From: an uncultured bacterium
GTDB lineage: Bacteria; Cyanobacteriota; Vampirovibrionia; Gastranaerophilales; Gastranaerophilaceae
Assembly (NCBI GenBank): GCA_902803165.1
Contig: CADCOS010000114.1
Span: forward strand, 1-37,617
Reading direction: 5' to 3'
DNA length: 37,617 nucleotides
Shown here: piece after piece, positions 31,876 through 37,617 of the stretch
How the letters are laid out: each line of letters begins with the position of its first letter
Numbering within the stretch: position 1 is the first letter of the stretch
Translations under genes and position numbers: made by a program
The notes under the pieces: generated by a model
Told to the model about the DNA's origin: nothing
What the model saw: only the letters and a program-made list of their open reading frames with translations
The model's database searches: none

Positions 31876-32338
31876 GTGTTGATAATAAATAATGCACATA
31901 ATAGGAGTATAAAATTCCAAAAATAGCTCCCATAAATACTTGAAGCGGGGTATGTCCTAAAAGTTCTTTTAATTTTCCGCCGGCTTCTTTTAATTCTTGT
32001 TTGTATACATCCATTATGATTTTATTTAAGCACGCTGCTTGTTTGCCGGCAGCTCTTCTTACTCCGGCAGCATCATACATTACTATAAACGCATAACCAA
32101 GTGCGATAGCAAATTCAATTGAAGAGAATCCGCGAATCAAGCCTACAGAAGTTGATAATCCCATTACACCTGCTGCATGTGAACTTGGCATTCCTCCTGT
32201 TGTTGTAAACATTCGAAAATCTGCTTGCCTTTTTACCAATAGATGTGCAAAAAATTTGACAATTTGAGCAACTATTATAACCGAAAAAGCAACAAATATA
32301 ACTTCATAACCGCTGCTGTAAACTAAATTAAAATCCAT
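31865..32338 (-). CDS. Divergent PAP2-family (DUF212) membrane protein
   Basis: A 157-residue protein of the divergent PAP2 (DUF212) family, related to lipid phosphatases. The signature GGMPSSHAAGVMGL and the later LGHTPLQVFMGAIFG carry the phosphatase-like His residues. Three to four hydrophobic segments are seen. Its ATG directly follows the ispA stop (TAAATG). In cyanobacteria this family often lies next to the prenyl diphosphate synthase gene, suggesting action on a prenyl phosphate, but the substrate is unproven. Confidence 0.85.
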   Translation of the reverse strand: MDFNLVYSSGYEVIFVAFSVIIVAQIVKFFAHLLVKRQADFRMFTTTGGMPSSHAAGVMGLSTSVGLIRGFSSIEFAIALGYAFIVMYDAAGVRRAAGKQAACLNKIIMDVYKQELKEAGGKLKELLGHTPLQVFMGAIFGILYSYYVHYLLSTLIK

Positions 32339-33220
32339 TTATTCTCCCAAAATTCTATTTTTAAGTTTATTTGCAATTTCTTTAAATATTTCAGAATGAT
32401 ACTTCTCAATTGTACCATAACATTCATCAAATAGTACACTAAATTTCTTTTTGGCTTCATCTAATCCGTATAAAGTAGTATATGTTAATTTTCCGCTTTT
32501 AACATCTTTTCCGAGGGTTTTACCCATTTCTTCAAATGTTGAGATTTCATCCATAATATCATCATAAATTTGGAATAAAATTCCGAATTTTTTTGCGAAT
32601 TCATCAAGTTCATTTAATACTGATTCATTGGCATTTGCAATAATAGCTCCCATTCTTACAGATAGTCGGAATAAAGATGCCGTTTTATTAAGATGTATGT
32701 AATCTAATATTTCTTCGGGAGATTTTTGCATATTATTCCAATCTTTGGTTTTTTCGGATTCAATGTCTGCAACTTGACCTGCAATTAAAGCAAAAGCGCC
32801 TGCAAATTTAACGAATTCGTGTACAAGTTTAAGTTTTTGAATATCTGTTAAATCAGAAGATTTTTCAATTATCAGTTGAGGAGCAAACGATAATAAAGCG
32901 TCTCCGGCAAGAACCGCATTCGCTTCGCCAAATACTTTGTGATTTGACGGCTGCCCTCTTCTAAAATCATCATTGTCCATACAAGGTAAATCATCGTGAA
33001 TAAGACTTTGAGCGTGAAGCATTTCCAGCGCACAAGCGGCGGGGAGAGCTTTATTAATGTCTCCGCCCAGCATGCTTACTGTTTCAAGACACATCACAGG
33101 TCTTAATCGTTTGCCTTTAAGTGTGACTGTATATTTCATTGCCTTGAATATAGATTCAGGATATTCAATAGGCATATATTCATCTAATTTTTTATTAACA
33201 AGTTCAATCAATTCTTTCAT
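32339..33220 (-). CDS. ispA: Polyprenyl (farnesyl/geranylgeranyl) diphosphate synthase
   Basis: A 293-residue trans-prenyl diphosphate synthase that condenses isopentenyl diphosphate with allylic diphosphates. The first Asp motif is DDLPCMDNDD with the RRG that follows, the second is DDIMDE, and GKRLRP and GEANAVLAGDALL are typical. The two-residue insertion in the first motif marks the bacterial farnesyl/geranylgeranyl type; chain length cannot be fixed. The ATG at 33220 has AAGGA eight bases upstream and is preferred over 33226 or 33265. It overlaps the end of rsgA by 17 bases. Confidence 0.92.
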   Translation of the reverse strand: MKELIELVNKKLDEYMPIEYPESIFKAMKYTVTLKGKRLRPVMCLETVSMLGGDINKALPAACALEMLHAQSLIHDDLPCMDNDDFRRGQPSNHKVFGEANAVLAGDALLSFAPQLIIEKSSDLTDIQKLKLVHEFVKFAGAFALIAGQVADIESEKTKDWNNMQKSPEEILDYIHLNKTASLFRLSVRMGAIIANANESVLNELDEFAKKFGILFQIYDDIMDEISTFEEMGKTLGKDVKSGKLTYTTLYGLDEAKKKFSVLFDECYGTIEKYHSEIFKEIANKLKNRILGE

Positions 33221-34202
33221 TTTCATAATCCTTATATAAGCTTTGCCGTTTTGTATTTCTTGCACCTTCTCTTTTTCCCGAACTTATTTTAACGGATACT
33301 TTATTGTGAGTATATTTTTGTGTTGTTTCAGTTTTTGTGCCGCGGTATTTAATTTTTTCTTTATAAGATTTTGCTTCTTCCAGAAAAGACACATAACTTT
33401 CGTACCTTGATAAATCAATTTTACCGAGATTAGCTTTAACCGCACAATCAGTTTCATTAACATGCAAGCAATTTTGATATTTGCACATAGACTTATACTT
33501 AGCTATTTCAGGGAAAAGTTCGTCAAGATCATTTGGCAAAATAAAATCAAATTTAAGATTACTAAATCCTGGCGTATCAACAATTTTAGAATTGTTCCCA
33601 AGGTTAATAATTTCACAATGTCTTGTTGTGTGAGTTCCTCTGCCGGTTTTATCACTTACGGACTTCGTTTTTAAATTTAAACCGCTGACTGCTGAAATAA
33701 GGCTTGATTTACCTACACCGGAAGAACCGCATAAAACGGAAGTCTTATTTGATAAAATATTTTTAAACTCTTCAATTCCGTAGCCTTCTGTAGCAGAAGT
33801 AAATAAAACATCAAACCCCAATGGCTCATATATAGAAAAAACTTTTTCTATTGTTTTATCATCATCCGATAAATCATTTTTGTTAAAACACAAAACGGTA
33901 GGTATATTGTGATAATTTGCAAAGGCAATGTAACGATTCAACTGTTCAAAACTCAATTCCGGTTCTTTAACGGCTGATATAATAATAACTTGATCAATAT
34001 TAGCAACAGATGGTCTTGGGATAGAATTTTTTCTCGGATAAACTGATGTTATTGCTCCGTTTTCAAAATCTACAAAATCACCGACCAAAACCTTTTGCTT
34101 TTGTTTTTTTAAAACCTCTCTCAACTTACACTCAAAAAGTTTATTGTCTGCATTTATGTAATAAAAATCCGAATGAATTTTGTATATTTGCCCTTTTGTC
34201 AT
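33204..34202 (-). CDS. rsgA: Ribosome small subunit-dependent GTPase RsgA
   Basis: A circularly permuted GTPase (332 residues) that helps mature the 30S subunit. An N-terminal OB-fold (about 1-65) is followed by G4 (NKNDL), then G1 (GSSGVGKSSL), G2 and G3 (DTPGFSN), and a C-terminal zinc-binding helix domain (CKYQNCLHVNETDC). The tail is basic. There is no Shine-Dalgarno: TATAAT ends 6 bases before the ATG, pointing to a leaderless mRNA. It sits between the YhaM-like gene (21 bases upstream) and ispA. Confidence 0.95.
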   Translation of the reverse strand: MTKGQIYKIHSDFYYINADNKLFECKLREVLKKQKQKVLVGDFVDFENGAITSVYPRKNSIPRPSVANIDQVIIISAVKEPELSFEQLNRYIAFANYHNIPTVLCFNKNDLSDDDKTIEKVFSIYEPLGFDVLFTSATEGYGIEEFKNILSNKTSVLCGSSGVGKSSLISAVSGLNLKTKSVSDKTGRGTHTTRHCEIINLGNNSKIVDTPGFSNLKFDFILPNDLDELFPEIAKYKSMCKYQNCLHVNETDCAVKANLGKIDLSRYESYVSFLEEAKSYKEKIKYRGTKTETTQKYTHNKVSVKISSGKREGARNTKRQSLYKDYENERID

Positions 34203-34208
34203 AGATTA

Positions 34209-34214
34209 ATTATA
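34209..34214 (-). promoter_or_regulatory. -10 box placed for a leaderless rsgA mRNA
   Basis: TATAAT on the minus strand, with TAATCT (6 bases) between it and the rsgA ATG. The whole box lies between the upstream gene's stop and rsgA. Confidence 0.5.
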
Positions 34215-34223
34215 CACCAAATA

Positions 34224-35054
34224 TTAACCCAACATAGCTACATTTGTTTTGCCGAATTTAGCTGAAAGGTCATCAATATGGTGAATTAAGTATACATACG
34301 GTTCAAGGTCTTTCTCATTCAAGTCTATAATTGCGCCCCATTCAGTTCTGGCATGGTGGGCTGCTATCATTCTTGCAACTCTTTTAAATCCCGCATTCAT
34401 ACACAAAGAGAACCCGTATTGCGAATGCGTTATCCATTCTTTTCGAAACTCTTCATTGTAATCAATAAGCCCAGATTCGGTATCTACTGTGTATTCAAAT
34501 ACTTTCCCGATGTCATGTAATAAGCAGGCTGCATAAACTTCATCCCTGTTTACGCGTTGAAAAAATGCTTCAATATTTACATCAGCATACTTTAAGCATT
34601 CCAAAGTGTGTACTATTAATCCTCCGATATAATTATGATGCATCATTTTAGCCCCCGGAGCAATTAGTAAATTCTCTCTGTTTTTACTATAAATGTCAGA
34701 TACAAACACTTTTAATTTTTCATCTTTAATTTTATATATATATTGTTCTAATTCAGCAAATACTTCTTGTCGTTCTTTTTCATCCAACCCTGTTTTAGCT
34801 TCTTTTATCAGTTCCAAAGAATTTACCAAACAGTTATTAAACTTTTCGTTAAAAGAACCGGAGACAATTCTTAAAATGTTGCCGCATCTGAATAATTTTG
34901 AATCCATACGGTTTAATGCTTCTTCCCAAAGTATACAATTAAGCAATTCTCCTTTTACTGTGTCTTTTAGCTGAAGTTTGCCCATTTTAGTTCCGGCTTT
35001 AGTGTCTCCTATTGAAAAAGTGACGACTTCATAATTAATATCAGTGCTAAACAT
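34224..35054 (-). CDS. YhaM-like OB-fold/HD-domain 3'-5' exoribonuclease
   Basis: A 276-residue protein with an OB-fold nucleic acid-binding domain (about 1-100: GTKMGKLQLKDTVKGELLNC) and an HD phosphohydrolase domain (about 145-276). The HD residues are visible in HTLECLKYA, LLHDIGKVFEY and AHHARTEWG. This layout is that of YhaM, a 3'-5' exonuclease, slightly shorter than the Bacillus protein (314). The ATG at 35054 follows AAGGAG and an extended -10; an in-frame start at 35102 would fall upstream of transcription. Confidence 0.82.
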   Translation of the reverse strand: MFSTDINYEVVTFSIGDTKAGTKMGKLQLKDTVKGELLNCILWEEALNRMDSKLFRCGNILRIVSGSFNEKFNNCLVNSLELIKEAKTGLDEKERQEVFAELEQYIYKIKDEKLKVFVSDIYSKNRENLLIAPGAKMMHHNYIGGLIVHTLECLKYADVNIEAFFQRVNRDEVYAACLLHDIGKVFEYTVDTESGLIDYNEEFRKEWITHSQYGFSLCMNAGFKRVARMIAAHHARTEWGAIIDLNEKDLEPYVYLIHHIDDLSAKFGKTNVAMLG

Positions 35055-35082
35055 TAAAATACTCCTTATATTATTAATGTTG

Positions 35083-35091
35083 ATTATAACA
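35083..35091 (-). promoter_or_regulatory. Extended -10 promoter of the YhaM-like gene
   Basis: TGtTATAAT on the minus strand. The predicted start near 35076 gives a leader of about 22 bases with AAGGAG before the ATG at 35054. Confidence 0.55.
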
Positions 35092-35103
35092 TAAAAGAGC
35101 AAT

Positions 35104-35149
35104 ATAAAAAGAAACAGCCCCCATCGTCATAAGACAGGGTACTGTGTTT
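35104..35149 (-). terminator. Possible terminator of the NPF-repeat gene
   Basis: On the minus strand AAACA...CCC pairs with GGG...TGTTT with internal bulges, followed by CTTTTTAT. The stem is imperfect, so this is tentative. Confidence 0.4.
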
Positions 35150-35174
35150 GGGTTATTAATGTATATTTTTGAGT

Positions 35175-35429
35175 CTAAGCCTCAATAAACAATCTTCTGC
35201 CGACAATATTCGGCTGGTTATTATAATATCCGGCAAAATAACCGCCAGCAACAGGTCTGTTTTGACCGTAAGTCGCGAACGGATTATCATGATTTGAATT
35301 TACAAAAGGATTATTGGATGCAAAAGGGTTTGATGAGGTTTTGTTTGAATTTGTTCTTTTAATTTCTGCTGCCTGATATGACGGCTGTGATGTTAAAACC
35401 CTTGATAAAAAATTTACGATTTCTGCCAT
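35175..35429 (-). CDS. Small NPF-repeat protein
   Basis: An 84-residue protein, not recognised. A short N-terminal helix (MAEIVNFLSRVLTS) is followed by a disordered Asn/Ser-rich region with three NPF tripeptides (residues 34-36, 40-42, 49-51: SNPFAS, NNPFVN, DNPFAT), then a Tyr/Gly-rich part (GGYFAGYYNNQPN). In eukaryotes NPF repeats bind EH domains in endocytic proteins; whether that is relevant here is unknown. The ribosome-binding sequence is weak (AAGAGA). It is monocistronic. Confidence 0.55.
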   Translation of the reverse strand: MAEIVNFLSRVLTSQPSYQAAEIKRTNSNKTSSNPFASNNPFVNSNHDNPFATYGQNRPVAGGYFAGYYNNQPNIVGRRLFIEA

Positions 35430-35605
35430 TTCTCTTATATACCTTTCTAAGGTGTATTTAATGTTTTTTTTGCTTTCGTCAATTATTTAATCGTCATAAT
35501 TTCGAATTTCTTAATATAAATTTACAAAACATCATCCGTGTGTATGAAAATTTTTAGCAAAAAAATTTTTTATGAGTTTTAGTATTATCAGAAAAGGAAA
35601 TTAAT

Positions 35606-36895
35606 ATGAATATATCAGTTTATCCTATTTTTTTCAGCCAACAATTGAGTACAATTCAAAATAAAGAAAATGCAAAAGCTAATACCGTTAATTTTAGAGC
35701 ATTTCCCAGTGAAGTTTTAAAACCTATGAAAAATGTTTATGAAGCCGGTACAATGTCTTTGGATGAACTTTTTTCCAAATTGCCTCCCGGGTACCAAGAT
35801 AGAATTATTTCTATAGCTAACTCGTTTAAAGGTTATGGTGTAGACAGAAATAAAATTTTTCAAAAGGTCTTAAAGCAGCCAAGTATGATTACCTCGACAG
35901 CGGAATTAATAGTGGACAGAGTAAAAGCTCATGCATTTGTTGAAAGACATAAATCAGGCAGTTCAAAAGAAGAACTTATTCCGTTTGTAATCGAAAATAA
36001 AAATTTGGGCAAATCTGTAGATAGCATATTTGCTGCACTTTTGTTGTCAAAAGCTTTTAAATCAACCGGAAGACCTGATTGCTTTGTAGATGAAAGCGGT
36101 ATTATAAATACTTTTAAACGGTATTACAGAAAAAATCCGGATGTTAAATTTGATAAAATTGAAATATTAAATGATGATGAGGCGGATGCTTTTATTAATT
36201 TTACAAAGAAATTATCAGTCGAAATGTCGGGAAAAGATAATTTATTTGATATAAGTGTAAAAAAAGATGTTATACCGTCTAATATGCCGAAGCCTTTGAG
36301 TGAAGAAAAAGCTGCAAATATAAAAGATATTCTTTCTCATTTAAAATATAATTACTTTGAGAATTTTGATAACGCTGAATTTTTGAAATTGTATAAAACA
36401 TTACCGGACAGGTATCATAAAAATTTTTCGGATTTACTTCTTCTTTTGAGATCGAATAAGGAAAAACTTTCTTTTTATGATTTAATGCCTCTATTTTTAA
36501 GAAATAATTTCTTTTTTAACATGAAGGCACCAGAAGCATTGAATTTGATTAGGGTTAAATTATTTATTGATAAAAATAACGGTAAGTCTGATACAAAAAT
36601 TAAAGATATTATAGAGTCAGGATTTTTCTCTGCTATACACCAAACAAATCTTTATTCGCACTTTCTTGCATCAAAAATGTTTCCTGAAAAAACAAAAATG
36701 CCATGGTATATGAAAAAAGGCGCGAATGCGGACCTTACTGACGACATAAAGACATTTTTAAAAGAAAATCCTACGGTAAGATATGAATTTGATATAGAAA
36801 ATGAAGAACGAGCGGATTCTTTTTATAATTATGCGAAAGGGTTGTCAAGAAGTTCTATAGGAACAAATGTTTTTAGAATAACTATTAAAGAGTAA
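35606..36895 (+). CDS. Unknown F-motif protein with an internal duplication
   Basis: A 429-residue protein, not recognised. The N-terminus has TVNFRAFPS (residues 27-35), the NFRA form of the shared motif. The rest is two diverged copies of one unit of about 170 residues (about 51-220 and 257-428). The best-matching blocks are residues 168-219 and 381-428, where KRYYRKNPDVKFD aligns with KTFLKENPTVRYEFD and DDEADAFINFTKKLS with EERADSFYNYAKGLS. The units start LPPGYQDR and LPDRYHKN. No signal peptide, membrane helix or catalytic motif is seen. AAAAGGAA precedes the ATG, and a strong terminator follows. Confidence 0.65.
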   Translation: MNISVYPIFFSQQLSTIQNKENAKANTVNFRAFPSEVLKPMKNVYEAGTMSLDELFSKLPPGYQDRIISIANSFKGYGVDRNKIFQKVLKQPSMITSTAELIVDRVKAHAFVERHKSGSSKEELIPFVIENKNLGKSVDSIFAALLLSKAFKSTGRPDCFVDESGIINTFKRYYRKNPDVKFDKIEILNDDEADAFINFTKKLSVEMSGKDNLFDISVKKDVIPSNMPKPLSEEKAANIKDILSHLKYNYFENFDNAEFLKLYKTLPDRYHKNFSDLLLLLRSNKEKLSFYDLMPLFLRNNFFFNMKAPEALNLIRVKLFIDKNNGKSDTKIKDIIESGFFSAIHQTNLYSHFLASKMFPEKTKMPWYMKKGANADLTDDIKTFLKENPTVRYEFDIENEERADSFYNYAKGLSRSSIGTNVFRITIKE

Positions 36896-36900
36896 TAATA

Positions 36901-36933
36901 AAAGCGGGATTAGTGAACTGCTAATCCCGCTTT
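36901..36933. terminator. Bidirectional terminator between the duplicated-unit gene and pgk
   Basis: A perfect 13-base stem (AAAGCGGGATTAG/CTAATCCCGCTTT) around TGAACTG, A-rich on one side and T-rich on the other, between two convergent genes. Confidence 0.85.
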
Positions 36934-36958
36934 AAAATTGATTATTTTAAGTAAATAA

Positions 36959-37617
36959 TTACTTGTCATCTAATGCGGCAACACCGGGTAATACTTTACC
37001 TTCAATGAATTCTAATGAAGCACCGCCGCCTGTTGATACGTGAGTAAAGTCTTCTGCTTTGAAGAATTTCTTAGCTGCAGAAACTGAATCACCGCCGCCG
37101 ATAACAGAAGTCGCACCATTTTTGGTTGCTTCAACTACAGCTGCCAGAACCGCTTTTGTACCTTCAGCGAACTTAGGGTTTTCAAAAGCTCCTACAGGGC
37201 CGTTCATAAGAATTGTCTTAGAAGATTTGATTACGTCAGCAAAAGCTTTTCTTGATTCTTCGCCTGCATCAACGCCTTCAAATCCGTCAGGAATTTCATT
37301 AATCTTAACAAACTTATTTGTTCCGTTGCCTGAAAAATCATCAGTAACTAAAACATCTGTTGCCATAACGAGTTTAACACCTTTTTCCTGAGCTTTCTTT
37401 TCGATAGCCTTAGCTACATCCAATTGATCGTCCTCGCATATAGAGTTTCCTATTTGTCCCCCGTTAGCTTTAACAAATGTATAAGCCATACCGCCGCCGA
37501 TTATCATATTATCAACTTTGTCGAGTAAGTTTTCCAATACGCCGATTTTAGAAGAAACTTTTGCTCCGCCGACGATTGCCGTAAACGGTCTTGTAGGATT
37601 ATCAAGAGCTTGAGATA
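36959..37617 (-). CDS. pgk: Phosphoglycerate kinase (C-terminal part, 5' end beyond the window)
   Basis: The C-terminal 218 residues of phosphoglycerate kinase, which makes ATP from 1,3-bisphosphoglycerate in glycolysis. The frame is open to the window edge; upstream of the first Met-like residue it reads [19 protein letters not shown], so no start is present here. Typical segments are [34 protein letters not shown] and the C-terminal [15 protein letters not shown] with the nucleotide-binding loop. The gene is intact as far as seen and convergent with the preceding one. Confidence 0.97.
   Translation of the reverse strand, partial: SQALDNPTRPFTAIVGGAKVSSKIGVLENLLDKVDNMIIGGGMAYTFVKANGGQIGNSICEDDQLDVAKAIEKKAQEKGVKLVMATDVLVTDDFSGNGTNKFVKINEIPDGFEGVDAGEESRKAFADVIKSSKTILMNGPVGAFENPKFAEGTKAVLAAVVEATKNGATSVIGGGDSVSAAKKFFKAEDFTHVSTGGGASLEFIEGKVLPGVAALDDK

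Noticed and set aside
33462-33674. A 70-codon + strand frame inside rsgA
   Set aside because: It overlaps a conserved gene on the other strand and has no ribosome-binding sequence.

Overview
The window is AT-rich, densely coded and bacterial. The content fits a Gram-negative, anaerobic, host-associated bacterium on the non-photosynthetic cyanobacterial side branch (Melainabacteria/Vampirovibrionia, probably Gastranaerophilales). Grounds: a complete minC-minD-minE set, a single flagellin plus a Maf-type flagellin glycosyltransferase, superoxide reductase with ferritin (anaerobe-style oxygen defence), BioG/BioC biotin initiation, an ispA gene abutting a divergent-PAP2 (DUF212) gene, several cyanobacteria-like two-component proteins, and many small unrecognised proteins that share a short N-terminal [SN]-F-[GKR] motif. 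The lineage is an inference from gene content, not from a marker-gene search.

Layout. 0.1-3.0 kb (+): a STAS-like protein, bioG-bioC (overlapping, pimeloyl-ACP synthesis) and a PAS histidine kinase. 3.0-6.1 kb (-): rqcH (ribosome-rescue factor) and three small genes that carry the N-terminal F-motif. 6.3-8.7 kb (+): minCDE, whose MinE has a long acidic tail. 8.7-11.4 kb (+): a large phosphohexomutase and a GtrA-like membrane protein. 11.5-15.6 kb (-): dtd, maf, rlmN and a YkgJ-like cysteine-cluster protein. 15.7-16.6 kb (+): desulfoferrodoxin and ferritin, then a bidirectional terminator shared with the convergent flagellin gene (16.7-17.7 kb). 18.0-19.6 kb (+): an unknown protein and a D-2-hydroxyacid dehydrogenase. 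19.6-23.0 kb (-): a hybrid histidine kinase, a LuxR-type response regulator and an unknown protein, joined by two one-base TAATG overlaps. 23.1-26.1 kb (+): a prepilin-like protein, a PC4-like DNA-binding protein, a soluble kinase and a REC-degenerate GGDEF-REC regulator.

26.2-28.2 kb is the most accessory-looking stretch: tRNA-Arg(UCU), a REP-like palindrome, a ParD/ParE-type toxin-antitoxin pair, a small EF-hand protein, two diverged copies of a 46-bp intergenic element, a (CTA)12 microsatellite, a triple GGGGTAAA repeat, and an orphan terminator that may end a small RNA. Then follow ilvE (+), an unknown protein (-), a MarR regulator with a palindrome on its own -35 box, two unknown + strand genes, and a - strand run of a YhaM-like HD nuclease, rsgA, ispA and the DUF212 protein. 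The end holds an NPF-repeat peptide, a 429-residue protein built from an internal duplication, and the 3' part of pgk, which runs off the right edge.

Two themes cut across the window. First, several genes without a Shine-Dalgarno sequence (bioG, rqcH, the ykgJ-like gene, rsgA) have a -10 box 6-7 bases before the ATG, as expected for leaderless mRNAs, whereas other genes have both an extended -10 and a good Shine-Dalgarno. Second, the shared N-terminal F-motif on otherwise unrelated small proteins suggests a common localisation or processing tag that has not, to my knowledge, been described.
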